Below, piece after piece: positions 13,668 through 21,421 of a DNA stretch of 30,249 nt. The stretch spans positions 1 through 30,249 of IMG/VR virus record IMGVR_UViG_3300048587_000304. The stretch is one strand, 5' to 3'. Origin of the DNA: a virus. The notes under the pieces are model-generated. The model saw only the letters and a list, made by a program, of their open reading frames with translations. It was not told where the DNA came from and ran no database searches. The translations under genes were made by a program, and so were the position numbers. Each line of letters starts with the position of its first letter. Within the stretch, counting starts at the first letter, position 1.

Positions 13668-14241
13668 AGACCATACCGATCACGGTGGCCGTTCCGGACG
13701 TGATCTGCTTCCACAGGCCGGGAATACGGGTTCCGGCGGGGACTGTGCCAAAGTCTACGTCCGCGGAGTCCAGAGCCAAACGGCCGACGACACTACCGGA
13801 CGAGGAGATGTAAATCTCGCAAACCTTTCCCTCGAACACGTGCGGTTTAGTTCCGACTGGCTCCGACGCAACGGCTACGGACTCGAACACGCCCCAAAGC
13901 TGCGGAGTCGTTCCGGGCGTCCAGGGTCCAGACCCGATCAGTCGAAACGAGCGCCCGCCGTTCGCAGCCCCATTTAGCACGAGCACTCCCGCTCCTATGC
14001 GGGTTGTGTTCGGGACTCTCGACCACGCGCCGGCGCCCATCACGTATAGGCCATTTTCAGCGGCCGAGGTCTGCTGCCAAACTAGGACGATTTGGCCTGC
14101 GCTGCCCGCGTATCCGTCAATCGTTTGCACGTCCGCGAGTGTCACGTTGCCAGTTGTCGCCGCCACGGCATCGGACAGCCATGTGACAGCGCCGGAATTG
14201 ACCACGGGGCCCCGGAGAATACTGTCCAGAAAGCTCGTCAT
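13660..14241 (-). CDS. Tail fibre connector protein
   Basis: A 193-residue protein with the common phage-fibre module DVQTIDGYAGSAGQIVLVW followed by ENGLYVMGAGAWSRV (about 37-85), often seen near the proximal part of fibres. The C-terminal 60 residues (EIYISSSGSVVGRLALDSAD ...) match the N-terminal domain of the 12645-13667 protein. The two genes therefore share a duplicated module and their products may stack. It overlaps that gene by 8 nt. Confidence 0.65.
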   Translation of the reverse strand: MTSFLDSILRGPVVNSGAVTWLSDAVAATTGNVTLADVQTIDGYAGSAGQIVLVWQQTSAAENGLYVMGAGAWSRVPNTTRIGAGVLVLNGAANGGRSFRLIGSGPWTPGTTPQLWGVFESVAVASEPVGTKPHVFEGKVCEIYISSSGSVVGRLALDSADVDFGTVPAGTRIPGLWKQITSGTATVIGMVYG

Positions 14242-14245
14242 GGGC

Positions 14246-14497
14246 TCACCAGTACACGATCACAGCCACGGTTTGCGTCGCGTCCAGGGATGCCACCTGC
14301 GCCGTGTGCTCGAACCACTGCGGCAGACCGGTCAGGGTCACGGTCGTGCCAGACGGGTCTTGGTACACGAGATTGCCCGCGGCCTTCATGACGATTTTTC
14401 GAGCGGGGAGACCGTTCGCGATCGTGCTGATACCGCCGGTGAAATCCGAGTATTCGGCGCAGGCTGTTGCTGAATAGGTGCCTTCGTTCAATGCCAT
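14246..14497 (-). CDS. Small beta-rich fibre-associated protein
   Basis: An 83-residue protein with alternating beta strands (for example RKIVMKAAGNLVYQDPSGT and QTVAVIVYW). The central part weakly resembles the repeated small beta-domain of the two neighbouring fibre genes, as if a third stand-alone copy. No catalytic or metal motif. Its position among fibre genes suggests an assembly or capping subunit. The start ATG 14497 lies 12 bp after the previous stop. Confidence 0.5.
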   Translation of the reverse strand: MALNEGTYSATACAEYSDFTGGISTIANGLPARKIVMKAAGNLVYQDPSGTTVTLTGLPQWFEHTAQVASLDATQTVAVIVYW

Positions 14498-14509
14498 GTT
14501 CGTGATCCT

Positions 14510-15076
14510 TTACGCCCGATATCCGGCCACAGCGGCCCAGGTTCGATAGGCGATGCACTCGAGCACCATGGTCCGCCAGTACCCCGCGGTGTTCCGCAGC
14601 TCCGGAGCCACGGAGCTGAACAGAGACCCGCCAGAGTCCGGCGCCACAGTCGCCTTGTAAGACCCGTTGTTAGCGTACGCGATCAAGGTAATCTGCTCCC
14701 CGATCTCGCCCTTGATCGTGATCACGCGGTCCGCGGTCAGCAGCGGCAGCACGAACACGTCCCCCGCGTTCGTGTTCGCGTCCGCGGATGCGTCCGTTAG
14801 GTTGACCACGCGCCGGCGGATGCGCCCGTCCTGATCCATGATCAGCGGATCGCGATGCGTCACGGTTCCAGCGAACACCGTCGCCGTGTTGAATGTGTTC
14901 GTGCCCGTGAACGTGTTCACCGCGCCGAGCTTGGCCGTGTTCGTGTTCAGCCACGCCGTCCGGTCCGCCAAGTCCTCGAGCGGCGCGTTCCAAACCGTCG
15001 CGCTGCGGTTGTCCCCGTCGGAGGGGAGCGTGCACGTAGCGTGGAAGGTGTTCGCGCCTGCGTATTCGGTGCTCAT
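14510..15076 (-). CDS. Tail fibre protein, proximal
   Basis: A 188-residue protein from ATG 15076 (ATGA overlap). The N-terminal 50 residues, with FHATCTLPSDGDNRSATVWN and LEDLADRTAWL, form a motif common at the start of phage fibres that join the baseplate. A short repetitive stretch, VNTFTGTNTFNTATVF, is typical of fibre shafts. The C-terminal 100 residues are beta-rich. It follows the gpI-like baseplate gene, so it is probably the fibre attachment subunit. Confidence 0.65.
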   Translation of the reverse strand: MSTEYAGANTFHATCTLPSDGDNRSATVWNAPLEDLADRTAWLNTNTAKLGAVNTFTGTNTFNTATVFAGTVTHRDPLIMDQDGRIRRRVVNLTDASADANTNAGDVFVLPLLTADRVITIKGEIGEQITLIAYANNGSYKATVAPDSGGSLFSSVAPELRNTAGYWRTMVLECIAYRTWAAVAGYRA

Positions 15077-15813
15077 GTGCCATCCCAGTAGACGGCGGCC
15101 GGGTTGCGGTTGCCCCACAGGTCCCAATCGCCGTCAGGTTGATCTGCGTCCCACGCGGCGCCGTCCAGCACCACGATCACGTTCACGCATTGCGCGTGAG
15201 GCGGAGTCCACTGCGAAACGATCGATCGGACCGCGGCCACCTCTTCGACCGTCGCCGTGCTGCCCATGGTGCCAGCTTCGCCGAACACTCCCGGGGCCGA
15301 GTTGATGCCCTCGTCAGTCCATTTGGTGGCGCGCAGAACGACCCAGAACCGCGACCAGAGCTCGGGCGTTGCGTCCCAATCCCAGGTGCCGCCCGTGACC
15401 GAGGGGGCGCCGCTGGAGTCGCGCGCGTAGACGGTGCCGTTGCGGTTGACGACCGAGACCAGTACTCCAGGCGTCTCTGGTGCCAGGTGCGCCCGCAGCT
15501 GCTCGAGCAGCGCGAACGGGTTGCCGGCTCTGCGGTGGGCATCGAACGCGCCACGAAGCCGCGCGGCGTACTGGTCGTCACCCTCGAACGGCCCGCGGAT
15601 GATCCTGCGCTCGCGTCCGATTACCGGGATCGTTTCGGTACTGTAGACGCCCGGGAAGCGCGACTTGACTCCGCCGACCAGTGCATCGGCGACGGCATCG
15701 AGATGCACCCCGAACGCGTACACGAGCCGGCCCGCGCGCGTGACCGCGTTGTCCCCCTGCAGCCAGCGCGGCAGCGAGTTGCGGAGCGTGTCGCGGAACG
15801 TGGTCAGCGTCAC
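15073..15813 (-). CDS. Baseplate/tail protein I-like
   Basis: A 246-residue protein immediately after baseplate J. The N-terminus (FRDTLRNSLPRWLQGDNA) and the block RIIRGPFEGDDQYAARLRGA followed by NPFALLEQLRAHL resemble the P2 gpI/Mu gp48-type proteins that link baseplate wedges to fibres. The C-terminal half, with WDWDATPELWSRFWVV, is a distinct beta-rich domain. The start is GTG 15813, overlapping the J-gene stop. Position and motif agree; exact family is uncertain. Confidence 0.65.
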   Translation of the reverse strand: MTLTTFRDTLRNSLPRWLQGDNAVTRAGRLVYAFGVHLDAVADALVGGVKSRFPGVYSTETIPVIGRERRIIRGPFEGDDQYAARLRGAFDAHRRAGNPFALLEQLRAHLAPETPGVLVSVVNRNGTVYARDSSGAPSVTGGTWDWDATPELWSRFWVVLRATKWTDEGINSAPGVFGEAGTMGSTATVEEVAAVRSIVSQWTPPHAQCVNVIVVLDGAAWDADQPDGDWDLWGNRNPAAVYWDGT

Positions 15814-16979
15814 GGGTCCACCTGCGTTACGGCCGAGCACGTGATGGTACCGGGCTGCAGAACGAACGACGCCCCCACGCTCAGATCGCCACTCGGAGCC
15901 GCAACCGTGGCCGCGAAGATTTCGGGGCGCGCGTTGATGATCGCACCAATCAGCCCGGAGACGTAAAGGTTGCCAGTCACAGTCGGAGTCGCGTTGTCGC
16001 CACCGATCGGACGGGCCGCGATGTAAGCCGTAATCGCGTCAGCAACCGTGGAGCGCACTTGGGCGTCCGTGAGTCCGGCGCTGGAGTAGATCCAAACCGC
16101 GTACGTGACGTTGACCGTCTGCACCGTCGCGGTCTGCACGTTGCACGTCACCCCGAGCGGGACCGCGTTGAGTTGGATCGTGCGGTTGATCGCGCCAAGA
16201 TCCGTGGCGGGGTTGCCAGCGGTGCCAGTGACGCCGCCGGTAGCGGTGGCGCAGGACACGGTCACGGTCCCGTTGCCGCCATTCATGACGCGCGTGCGGG
16301 TGACGCCGATCGCAGTGCCATCGGCGCGGACTGCAGAGCGGGCGAAATAGTCGTAAGCGTTCGCGGGACCGTTCGGCGAAAGCGCCTCAAAACGATCTCG
16401 GCAGCGTGCCTTTAGCGCCGTGTCCGTCTCCTCGTCCGCACCCACGATCGCGTTCGCGTTCGTGACCGTTACGCCCGGCAGCGTCGTCTCGAGTTGCGTG
16501 ATCGTGCCCGGGGCGCTGGTGCTACCCGAGCCAGCCTCGATGGCCTGCACTGCGACAACTAGACCGGACTGGAGCGCGCCAAGCGACGCGGAAGCGGTGT
16601 TGCGGTAACCCTTGCCCGTGGTCGGATTGACTACGATCAGATCGCCAGGATCGAACGCATAGACGCCGCCGCCGGAATTCGAGAGCGTGATGTTACCCGC
16701 CGCGAACGTGGCCGGGATACGCTCCACGCCGTACGTGTGGCGCGCCACCAGAGTCAGCCAAGCGTCGCTCGAATACTCGAGGAACCCGCTCCGGGCGACG
16801 GCCGCGGTGAGCTCCGTGAACGCGGCAAGAACGGTAGACACGCCAGTGATCAGAGCGCGAACGACTGCGCCCGGTTTCCAGCCCGCCGTGTTGACCCCGA
16901 GCGCCGCAAGCACGCCATAGATCGACTCCTGCACCTGCGCGGGCGTCAGTGGCGTGGTCAATTCTGCGAGCGTTGCCAT
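15810..16979 (-). CDS. Baseplate protein J/gp47
   Basis: A 389-residue protein of the baseplate J family (Mu gp47, P2 gpJ). Supporting features: FLEYSSDAWLTLVARHTYGV near 68-90, a beta-rich middle ending around residue 180, ADEETDTALKARCRDRFEAL (about 181-200), and the C-terminal VNVTYAVWIYSSAGLTDAQV block. These are the usual landmarks of the family, and the length fits. It forms the baseplate wedge with the gp25-like protein encoded just upstream. ATG 16979 abuts the previous stop. Confidence 0.88.
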   Translation of the reverse strand: MATLAELTTPLTPAQVQESIYGVLAALGVNTAGWKPGAVVRALITGVSTVLAAFTELTAAVARSGFLEYSSDAWLTLVARHTYGVERIPATFAAGNITLSNSGGGVYAFDPGDLIVVNPTTGKGYRNTASASLGALQSGLVVAVQAIEAGSGSTSAPGTITQLETTLPGVTVTNANAIVGADEETDTALKARCRDRFEALSPNGPANAYDYFARSAVRADGTAIGVTRTRVMNGGNGTVTVSCATATGGVTGTAGNPATDLGAINRTIQLNAVPLGVTCNVQTATVQTVNVTYAVWIYSSAGLTDAQVRSTVADAITAYIAARPIGGDNATPTVTGNLYVSGLIGAIINARPEIFAATVAAPSGDLSVGASFVLQPGTITCSAVTQVDP

Positions 16980-17447
16980 TTACAGGATCTCCCCGACGAG
17001 AGCGCCGCTGTCAGTGACGGCGAACGTGAGCGCAAACGGAGCTTCGGACGCGATGCCGGCGATGGTGATTTCTATCTCCGACCCTGACCTGATCAGCTCA
17101 ACCGTCAAGGCACCATCGTCAATCCGATCGTCCTTGAGCAGCTCTGACCGAACCGCGCCGCGCATGGCCAGCAAATCGGCCGGCGTCTGGCCGCGGTGCA
17201 GGAACGATCGGAGGTCCAGACCGTAATCGGGATCGTCTAGCAGCGTGCCGCGTGCCGTGGTCAGTCGCCGCAACGCCGCCTCCGCAACGAGTCGCACGTC
17301 CGAGCCGTCCAGTTCGCTCCAGTCCTCGGACAGATCGTCAGTACAGGACAGGTCGGAGCCGTACCCGAGATCGCCAGTGGGCGGGTCCGCGATGCGGGAA
17401 GTATTGCTTACATATTCGGCGATCTTGGAAAGAATGGCTGCACTCAT
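16980..17447 (-). CDS. gp25/W-like baseplate wedge protein
   Basis: A 155-residue protein from ATG 17447. The central block, VRLVAEAALRRLTTARGTLL followed by DPDYGLDLRSFL, matches the GPW/gp25 lysozyme-like wedge family (Mu gp46). The acidic N-terminal insert, with DDLSEDWSELDG, is common in Mu-like members. Order spike, gp25-like, J is as in Mu-type baseplates. It is structural; an enzymatic role is not expected. Confidence 0.8.
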   Translation of the reverse strand: MSAAILSKIAEYVSNTSRIADPPTGDLGYGSDLSCTDDLSEDWSELDGSDVRLVAEAALRRLTTARGTLLDDPDYGLDLRSFLHRGQTPADLLAMRGAVRSELLKDDRIDDGALTVELIRSGSEIEITIAGIASEAPFALTFAVTDSGALVGEIL

Positions 17448-17971
17448 GATGTTTTCAGCGCCTGTTGGAGAGCAGCCCATACGCCTGGTTCCGTGGCCAC
17501 AAGCACGAGCGCGTGCCCGGTCGCGCCAGAGCCCGCGAGCGACTGAATCAGCGGCGCCAGTTCGGACCCGATATCCTCGATCGGCCCCTCAGCTTTGAGC
17601 AGGTGAACGCCCGGAGTCCCGAACGTAACGCCGAATCCGAGAGAGAGCGCGAGCTGCGCGTTGAGTTGCCCCAGGAAGATATTTAGTTCCGCGATGATGC
17701 CCGCGATCACGGACAGATCGATCGATGCGGACGGCAGCCCGAGCGCGATCGAAGCCTCGAGGCTTGCCACGAGAGCGAGCGCGGCGGAGAGCGACGCGGC
17801 CAGGCTCGGCGGCGTCAGCGTGAGCGACGCCTGGATCTCGAGCAGCCCCGCGAGCTTGGCCTGGAGTTCCGGCAGCTGCAGCCCCAGCGACACGTCCAGC
17901 GCCGCCTTTGCAGCCACGCCGATCGGGATGCACTCCCCAACGGTGTACTCGCCGACGATTTCGGCGCTCAT
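17444..17971 (-). CDS. Ala/Leu-rich baseplate-region protein of unknown function
   Basis: A 175-residue protein with low-complexity helical sequence rich in Ala, Leu and Ser (for example LSAALALVASLEASIALGL). It has no Lys or Arg over most of the stretch 40-135 but regular acidic residues. It lies between the hub/spike and gp25-like genes, overlapping both by 4 nt. The pattern is amphipathic rather than clearly transmembrane. Expected to be a baseplate component or assembly chaperone; no family recognised. Confidence 0.55.
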   Translation of the reverse strand: MSAEIVGEYTVGECIPIGVAAKAALDVSLGLQLPELQAKLAGLLEIQASLTLTPPSLAASLSAALALVASLEASIALGLPSASIDLSVIAGIIAELNIFLGQLNAQLALSLGFGVTFGTPGVHLLKAEGPIEDIGSELAPLIQSLAGSGATGHALVLVATEPGVWAALQQALKTS

Positions 17972-19146
17972 GCTAGCACCTTCGGATTCCCGGACGAGAT
18001 CACGCCCGTGAGCGGAGTCGCGATCGTGATCGTGCCCGTGAGCGGAGTCGTGGCTGGCGGCACCCCTACCGTCCCGACGATCGGAATCGGGGTCGCGGAC
18101 GAGACGAACACCTGCACCGCGTCACCCACGCGAGCGACCGGCCGCGTCCCGTCAAGGAACGAGAGCAGCGTGGGAGAGAACCCGTTCTCGCCCTTCTGCG
18201 AGAACCCGGTCACGATCGGCAGCGTCGGATCGCCCTCGACAAATTGGACCAGCACTTCGGAGCCCGGGGTGAGCTCCGCGTGTGCCCCGGCGACGCCCGG
18301 CCGTTGCGGCACCGGCAGCACGTCCGGCAAACCGGCGGCCTTGCGGACCGCCTGCAGGTTCACGCGGCCGTCAGCGGCCATAGACACTACGCGGTAGCGC
18401 CAGAGCCCGTGGAGCCTAGAGTCCGTCGCCCGTTGCGCGATCACCGCGAGAAGCTCGGGCAGCTTTGCGCCTTGCTCCGCGCTGCCGCCCGTCCAGCACG
18501 TTGCGCGGAGCTTGCCGGCCTCAACTAGCAGCTCGAGCTCCCGGACCGTCCTGGAGCCGCCCAGGCGCGAGTCCGGAACCACTGCCCCGGGCAGCACGTC
18601 CGTAAGCTCGTCCGAGACCAAGATCGCGATCTCGTTCCGCGGGTCGAACTCGAGCAGCTCCGCGGCGCTCGTGTACGTGGGGCGCGGCCCGATGTTGGTT
18701 TTGCCGTCGAGCCCCACCCACCAAGGAGCGGAGCCGGCGCAGTCCTCGAGCACCCGCGACGCAGGGCACGCCCGCCGGACGTAATCGGCCCCCAGGCGCT
18801 CTTTCGTGGGCGCGAACGATCCCAGGGCTTCCCCGGTCTCGCGGGCCGCGTCCGTGGCAACGTGGAGCGCCTTGACGCCTGCGTCGTTGTGATACGCCTT
18901 GGGGCGCACGAGCCGACCCCAGCCGTCAGCGCCGCCCACGATACGGACGCGCGCGCCGGCCACGAACGAGCCGCCGTCGCGGACGGTTCCGGAGAGCGTG
19001 GCCTCGCCGATCTTGAGCTCCACGCGACCGGAGAGCGTAACGGCCTCGTCCAGATCGCAGTCCGCGAACCAGGCGCCGGCATTCGGAACGCACAGCCGCA
19101 GCGTCGGGACCCGGTTGCCGTTCAGGGTGCAGAAGAATTCGCTCAT
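17968..19146 (-). CDS. Baseplate hub/spike fusion with OB fold and PAAR-like end
   Basis: A 392-residue protein. Residues 1-230 resemble a baseplate hub (gp27/gpD/Mu gp44 type), with LSGRVELKIGEATLSGTV and a long alpha/beta region. Residues 240-320 form a gp45/gpV-type OB fold: RYRVVSMAADGRVNLQAVR, then GSEVLVQFVEGDPTLPIVTG. The last 60 residues (ARVGDAV ... VISSGNPKVLA) look like a membrane-piercing, PAAR-like tip containing the repeat ATPLTG twice. Separate hub and spike genes are usual, so this is a compact fusion. It overlaps both neighbours by 4 nt. Confidence 0.7.
   Translation of the reverse strand: MSEFFCTLNGNRVPTLRLCVPNAGAWFADCDLDEAVTLSGRVELKIGEATLSGTVRDGGSFVAGARVRIVGGADGWGRLVRPKAYHNDAGVKALHVATDAARETGEALGSFAPTKERLGADYVRRACPASRVLEDCAGSAPWWVGLDGKTNIGPRPTYTSAAELLEFDPRNEIAILVSDELTDVLPGAVVPDSRLGGSRTVRELELLVEAGKLRATCWTGGSAEQGAKLPELLAVIAQRATDSRLHGLWRYRVVSMAADGRVNLQAVRKAAGLPDVLPVPQRPGVAGAHAELTPGSEVLVQFVEGDPTLPIVTGFSQKGENGFSPTLLSFLDGTRPVARVGDAVQVFVSSATPIPIVGTVGVPPATTPLTGTITIATPLTGVISSGNPKVLA
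18004..18050. repeat. Two 17-bp direct repeats in the spike-tip codons
   Basis: GCCCGTGAGCGGAGTCG occurs at 18004-18020 and again at 18034-18050, 30 bp apart. On the coding (-) strand each copy encodes part of ATPLTG near the C-terminus of the hub/spike protein, giving a ten-residue periodic unit. It could be a spike-apex beta repeat or a recent slippage duplication. Confidence 0.7.
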
Positions 19147-19646
19147 CCGGCGAGCTCCTTAAGCTGCCCCGTGAGCTGCTCGATTCGCTGATCGTAAGGG
19201 TCCGTGGTCGCACTCTTCGCGCCGTCGGGCTTGGACGACTGCGCGCGCGGCTTCCGGTACTGCAGAAACACGATCTCGATCGTCCACTCACCGTCAGCGG
19301 ATTGGATCGGCTGCTTCCAATTCTTGACGACCACGGACTTGATCCCGAGTTCCTCAAGAAACGGGTGCCAAATGTCGAGCGCCTTGGGACGGGTGCCGAT
19401 CGGGGCTTTGGCGACGAGGTGCTTCCAAAAATCCCAGCGCAGCCAATCGTCATCGGAATACAGCCGCAGCTTGACCGAGAACTCTGAGAGTTCATCGCCC
19501 GTGTACCGGGCAACGGCGCCGCTCATTCCGTAGCCCTGCGCGGAGTCCCATTTGCGGGGCGTGGCCGCGCCCTCAACGTCCGCAATCCCGGGCGAACGCT
19601 CGCCAGCAAGCAGGATGTAGTCGATCGGATTCGTGAGCGGGTTCAT
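19143..19646 (-). CDS. Tail/baseplate protein between tape measure and hub
   Basis: A 167-residue protein. The body is beta-rich with aromatic residues (LRLYSDDDWLRWDFWKHL, IWHPFLEELGI), and the C-terminal 40 residues are charged and helical (QRIEQLTGQLKEL). In Mu the equivalent position is held by gpN, and in P2 by gpU/gpD-type hub adaptors; this protein is shorter than gpN. A tail-tube initiator or hub adaptor role is inferred from position. It overlaps both neighbours by 4 nt. Confidence 0.6.
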   Translation of the reverse strand: MNPLTNPIDYILLAGERSPGIADVEGAATPRKWDSAQGYGMSGAVARYTGDELSEFSVKLRLYSDDDWLRWDFWKHLVAKAPIGTRPKALDIWHPFLEELGIKSVVVKNWKQPIQSADGEWTIEIVFLQYRKPRAQSSKPDGAKSATTDPYDQRIEQLTGQLKELAG

Positions 19647-21421
19647 ACGGCCGGCGCCCCCATCTCGATCGCGACACCTTCAAGGATGCGCTCCAGCTCG
19701 AGCTTCACGGACATTGCCAGTCCGCGCGCATCCGAGCCGCCGCCGTTCACGTTCAGATTCTCGATCACGATCGAGGGGCCGCGCGCTGCAGCGGTGCCGC
19801 GAGGTGCGGCCGCTGGCACGGATACCATCTGCTCCGCGGCGCTTTGCACGTCCGCCGAACCGGCCTCGATACCCTGCGCGGCACCCTCGGCCGTGAACTC
19901 GCCGTAAGCGCGAAAGACTTTGGACGGCGACGCGATACCGAGCGCGCTTGTAAAGCCGGACTTCATCTTTGTGGCGAGCGCCTTCACGGCCTCGAGCACA
20001 GCGCTGGCCCCGGACGTGATGCCGTTGACGAGGCCGTTGATCAGGTTCGTGGCGATCGATCCCCACTCGAGCGTGGACAGGTACATGACGCCGGCCACCA
20101 ACGCAGCCAAGCCAACGAGCGGCAGCGTGAACGCGAACGCGAGAGCCGCAACGGCCGCGACGATACCGAACACTGCGAGCGCCATCGTGAACGCCGTCGC
20201 TGCCCCGACTGCGAGGAAGAGCAACGCGGTGTCCAGCTTGCTCGTATCGATCTTCGCGAACATGTCGCGGAGGTAATTCCGCACCTGGAAAATCTTGATC
20301 GCGATCAGGAGTAGGCCAATCGTAAAGCCCTGGACGAAACGCTTGACCGCTACCTCAGCACCAGAGGCGCCGCCGAATAGCGGATTGAACAGCGACTCGA
20401 CGATCGTTTTCAGCGCGCGCCCCGTGGCCTCGTTCTGCGAGAACATGCGGGTGACGGTCGAGAGCGCGGACAGGAAGCCTTCGATCTTCACGCCCGAGAA
20501 GATGCGCGCGACGTTTTCCCTCAGCTTCGACATTTGGACGCCGAAGTCGAGCGCCTGCGCCTTGGCAATTCCGCCGAGCCTGCTCTTGACCCGGTCCGCC
20601 ATCTTGTCCACGGAGCTACCGACAGCAGCAGCACCGGCGGCCATGCCCATGAACGCGGAGGCCATCTCCTCACCCTGCGCGCTGGCGACGGTCGCGGTAG
20701 CCTCGAGGGCCTTGCTCAAGTTCCCGCCGCGTAGCCCCATCTTGTACAGGCTCGTGGCGTATCCTTCGATCTGACCGCGTCCGAGCGCGCTTTCGCCGCT
20801 GACGCGATCGATCGCCGATTGCAGATCGCTCGCCTTGCCGGCTGCGATCCCCCAATAGTTGATCGTTTTCGTGAGCCCTTCGAGCCGCAGCGCTTCGGCC
20901 CGGCGCGCACCAGCGGACGCGAGCGCAAACGAGGCCATGGCGCCGACCGCAACGCCGATCGCGGCCGCCATTGCGAGCAGCGCGGCGACGGCAGCGACGG
21001 CTGCAGACGCAACGCCGGCAATGCCCGCAGCGCCGGAGAGGTTCTTGAGCATCCCGCCGGCTTGGCCAGCGCGGCCGCCGAGCGCCCCGAGGATATCGTG
21101 CAGCCCTTCGATCTTGACCGCTGACACGGCCGCCGACTTGGCACCCTTCCCGAAGTCGCCCCCGAGCGAAACGATCTCCTCGGCCACGGACGCGGACGAG
21201 GCCTTGAGCGCGGCCATGCGCTTGGACATCTCGCCGATCGCCTGCGTGTTCGGATTCGTGGCGCCTTTGAGTGTCCTCATCACGCGCTGCATTTCGGACA
21301 GCGCCGCCGTGTCCTGCTGGAGCTTGGACTTAAGATCGGACAGCCGCGAGGCCGCCGACTGTGCCGGCGCCGAAACCCCATCCTTGAGGTTTATCGCTAC
21401 GCTGATCGTCTCGTCGGCCAT
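19643..21421 (-). CDS. Tail tape measure protein
   Basis: A 592-residue protein. It has an N-terminal coiled-coil region (about 15-85), a hydrophobic Ala/Val-rich stretch (about 130-170, with AAVAAVAALLAMAAAIGVAV), a second hydrophobic block (about 395-445), and the C-terminal motif GIASPSKVFRAYGEFTAEGA (about 515-535) typical of tape measure proteins. This sets tail length and acts inside the tail tube; the hydrophobic parts may enter the host membrane at injection. About 590 residues predicts a short to medium tail. Preceded by the frameshifting chaperone genes, as is usual. Confidence 0.88.
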   Translation of the reverse strand: MADETISVAINLKDGVSAPAQSAASRLSDLKSKLQQDTAALSEMQRVMRTLKGATNPNTQAIGEMSKRMAALKASSASVAEEIVSLGGDFGKGAKSAAVSAVKIEGLHDILGALGGRAGQAGGMLKNLSGAAGIAGVASAAVAAVAALLAMAAAIGVAVGAMASFALASAGARRAEALRLEGLTKTINYWGIAAGKASDLQSAIDRVSGESALGRGQIEGYATSLYKMGLRGGNLSKALEATATVASAQGEEMASAFMGMAAGAAAVGSSVDKMADRVKSRLGGIAKAQALDFGVQMSKLRENVARIFSGVKIEGFLSALSTVTRMFSQNEATGRALKTIVESLFNPLFGGASGAEVAVKRFVQGFTIGLLLIAIKIFQVRNYLRDMFAKIDTSKLDTALLFLAVGAATAFTMALAVFGIVAAVAALAFAFTLPLVGLAALVAGVMYLSTLEWGSIATNLINGLVNGITSGASAVLEAVKALATKMKSGFTSALGIASPSKVFRAYGEFTAEGAAQGIEAGSADVQSAAEQMVSVPAAAPRGTAAARGPSIVIENLNVNGGGSDARGLAMSVKLELERILEGVAIEMGAPAV

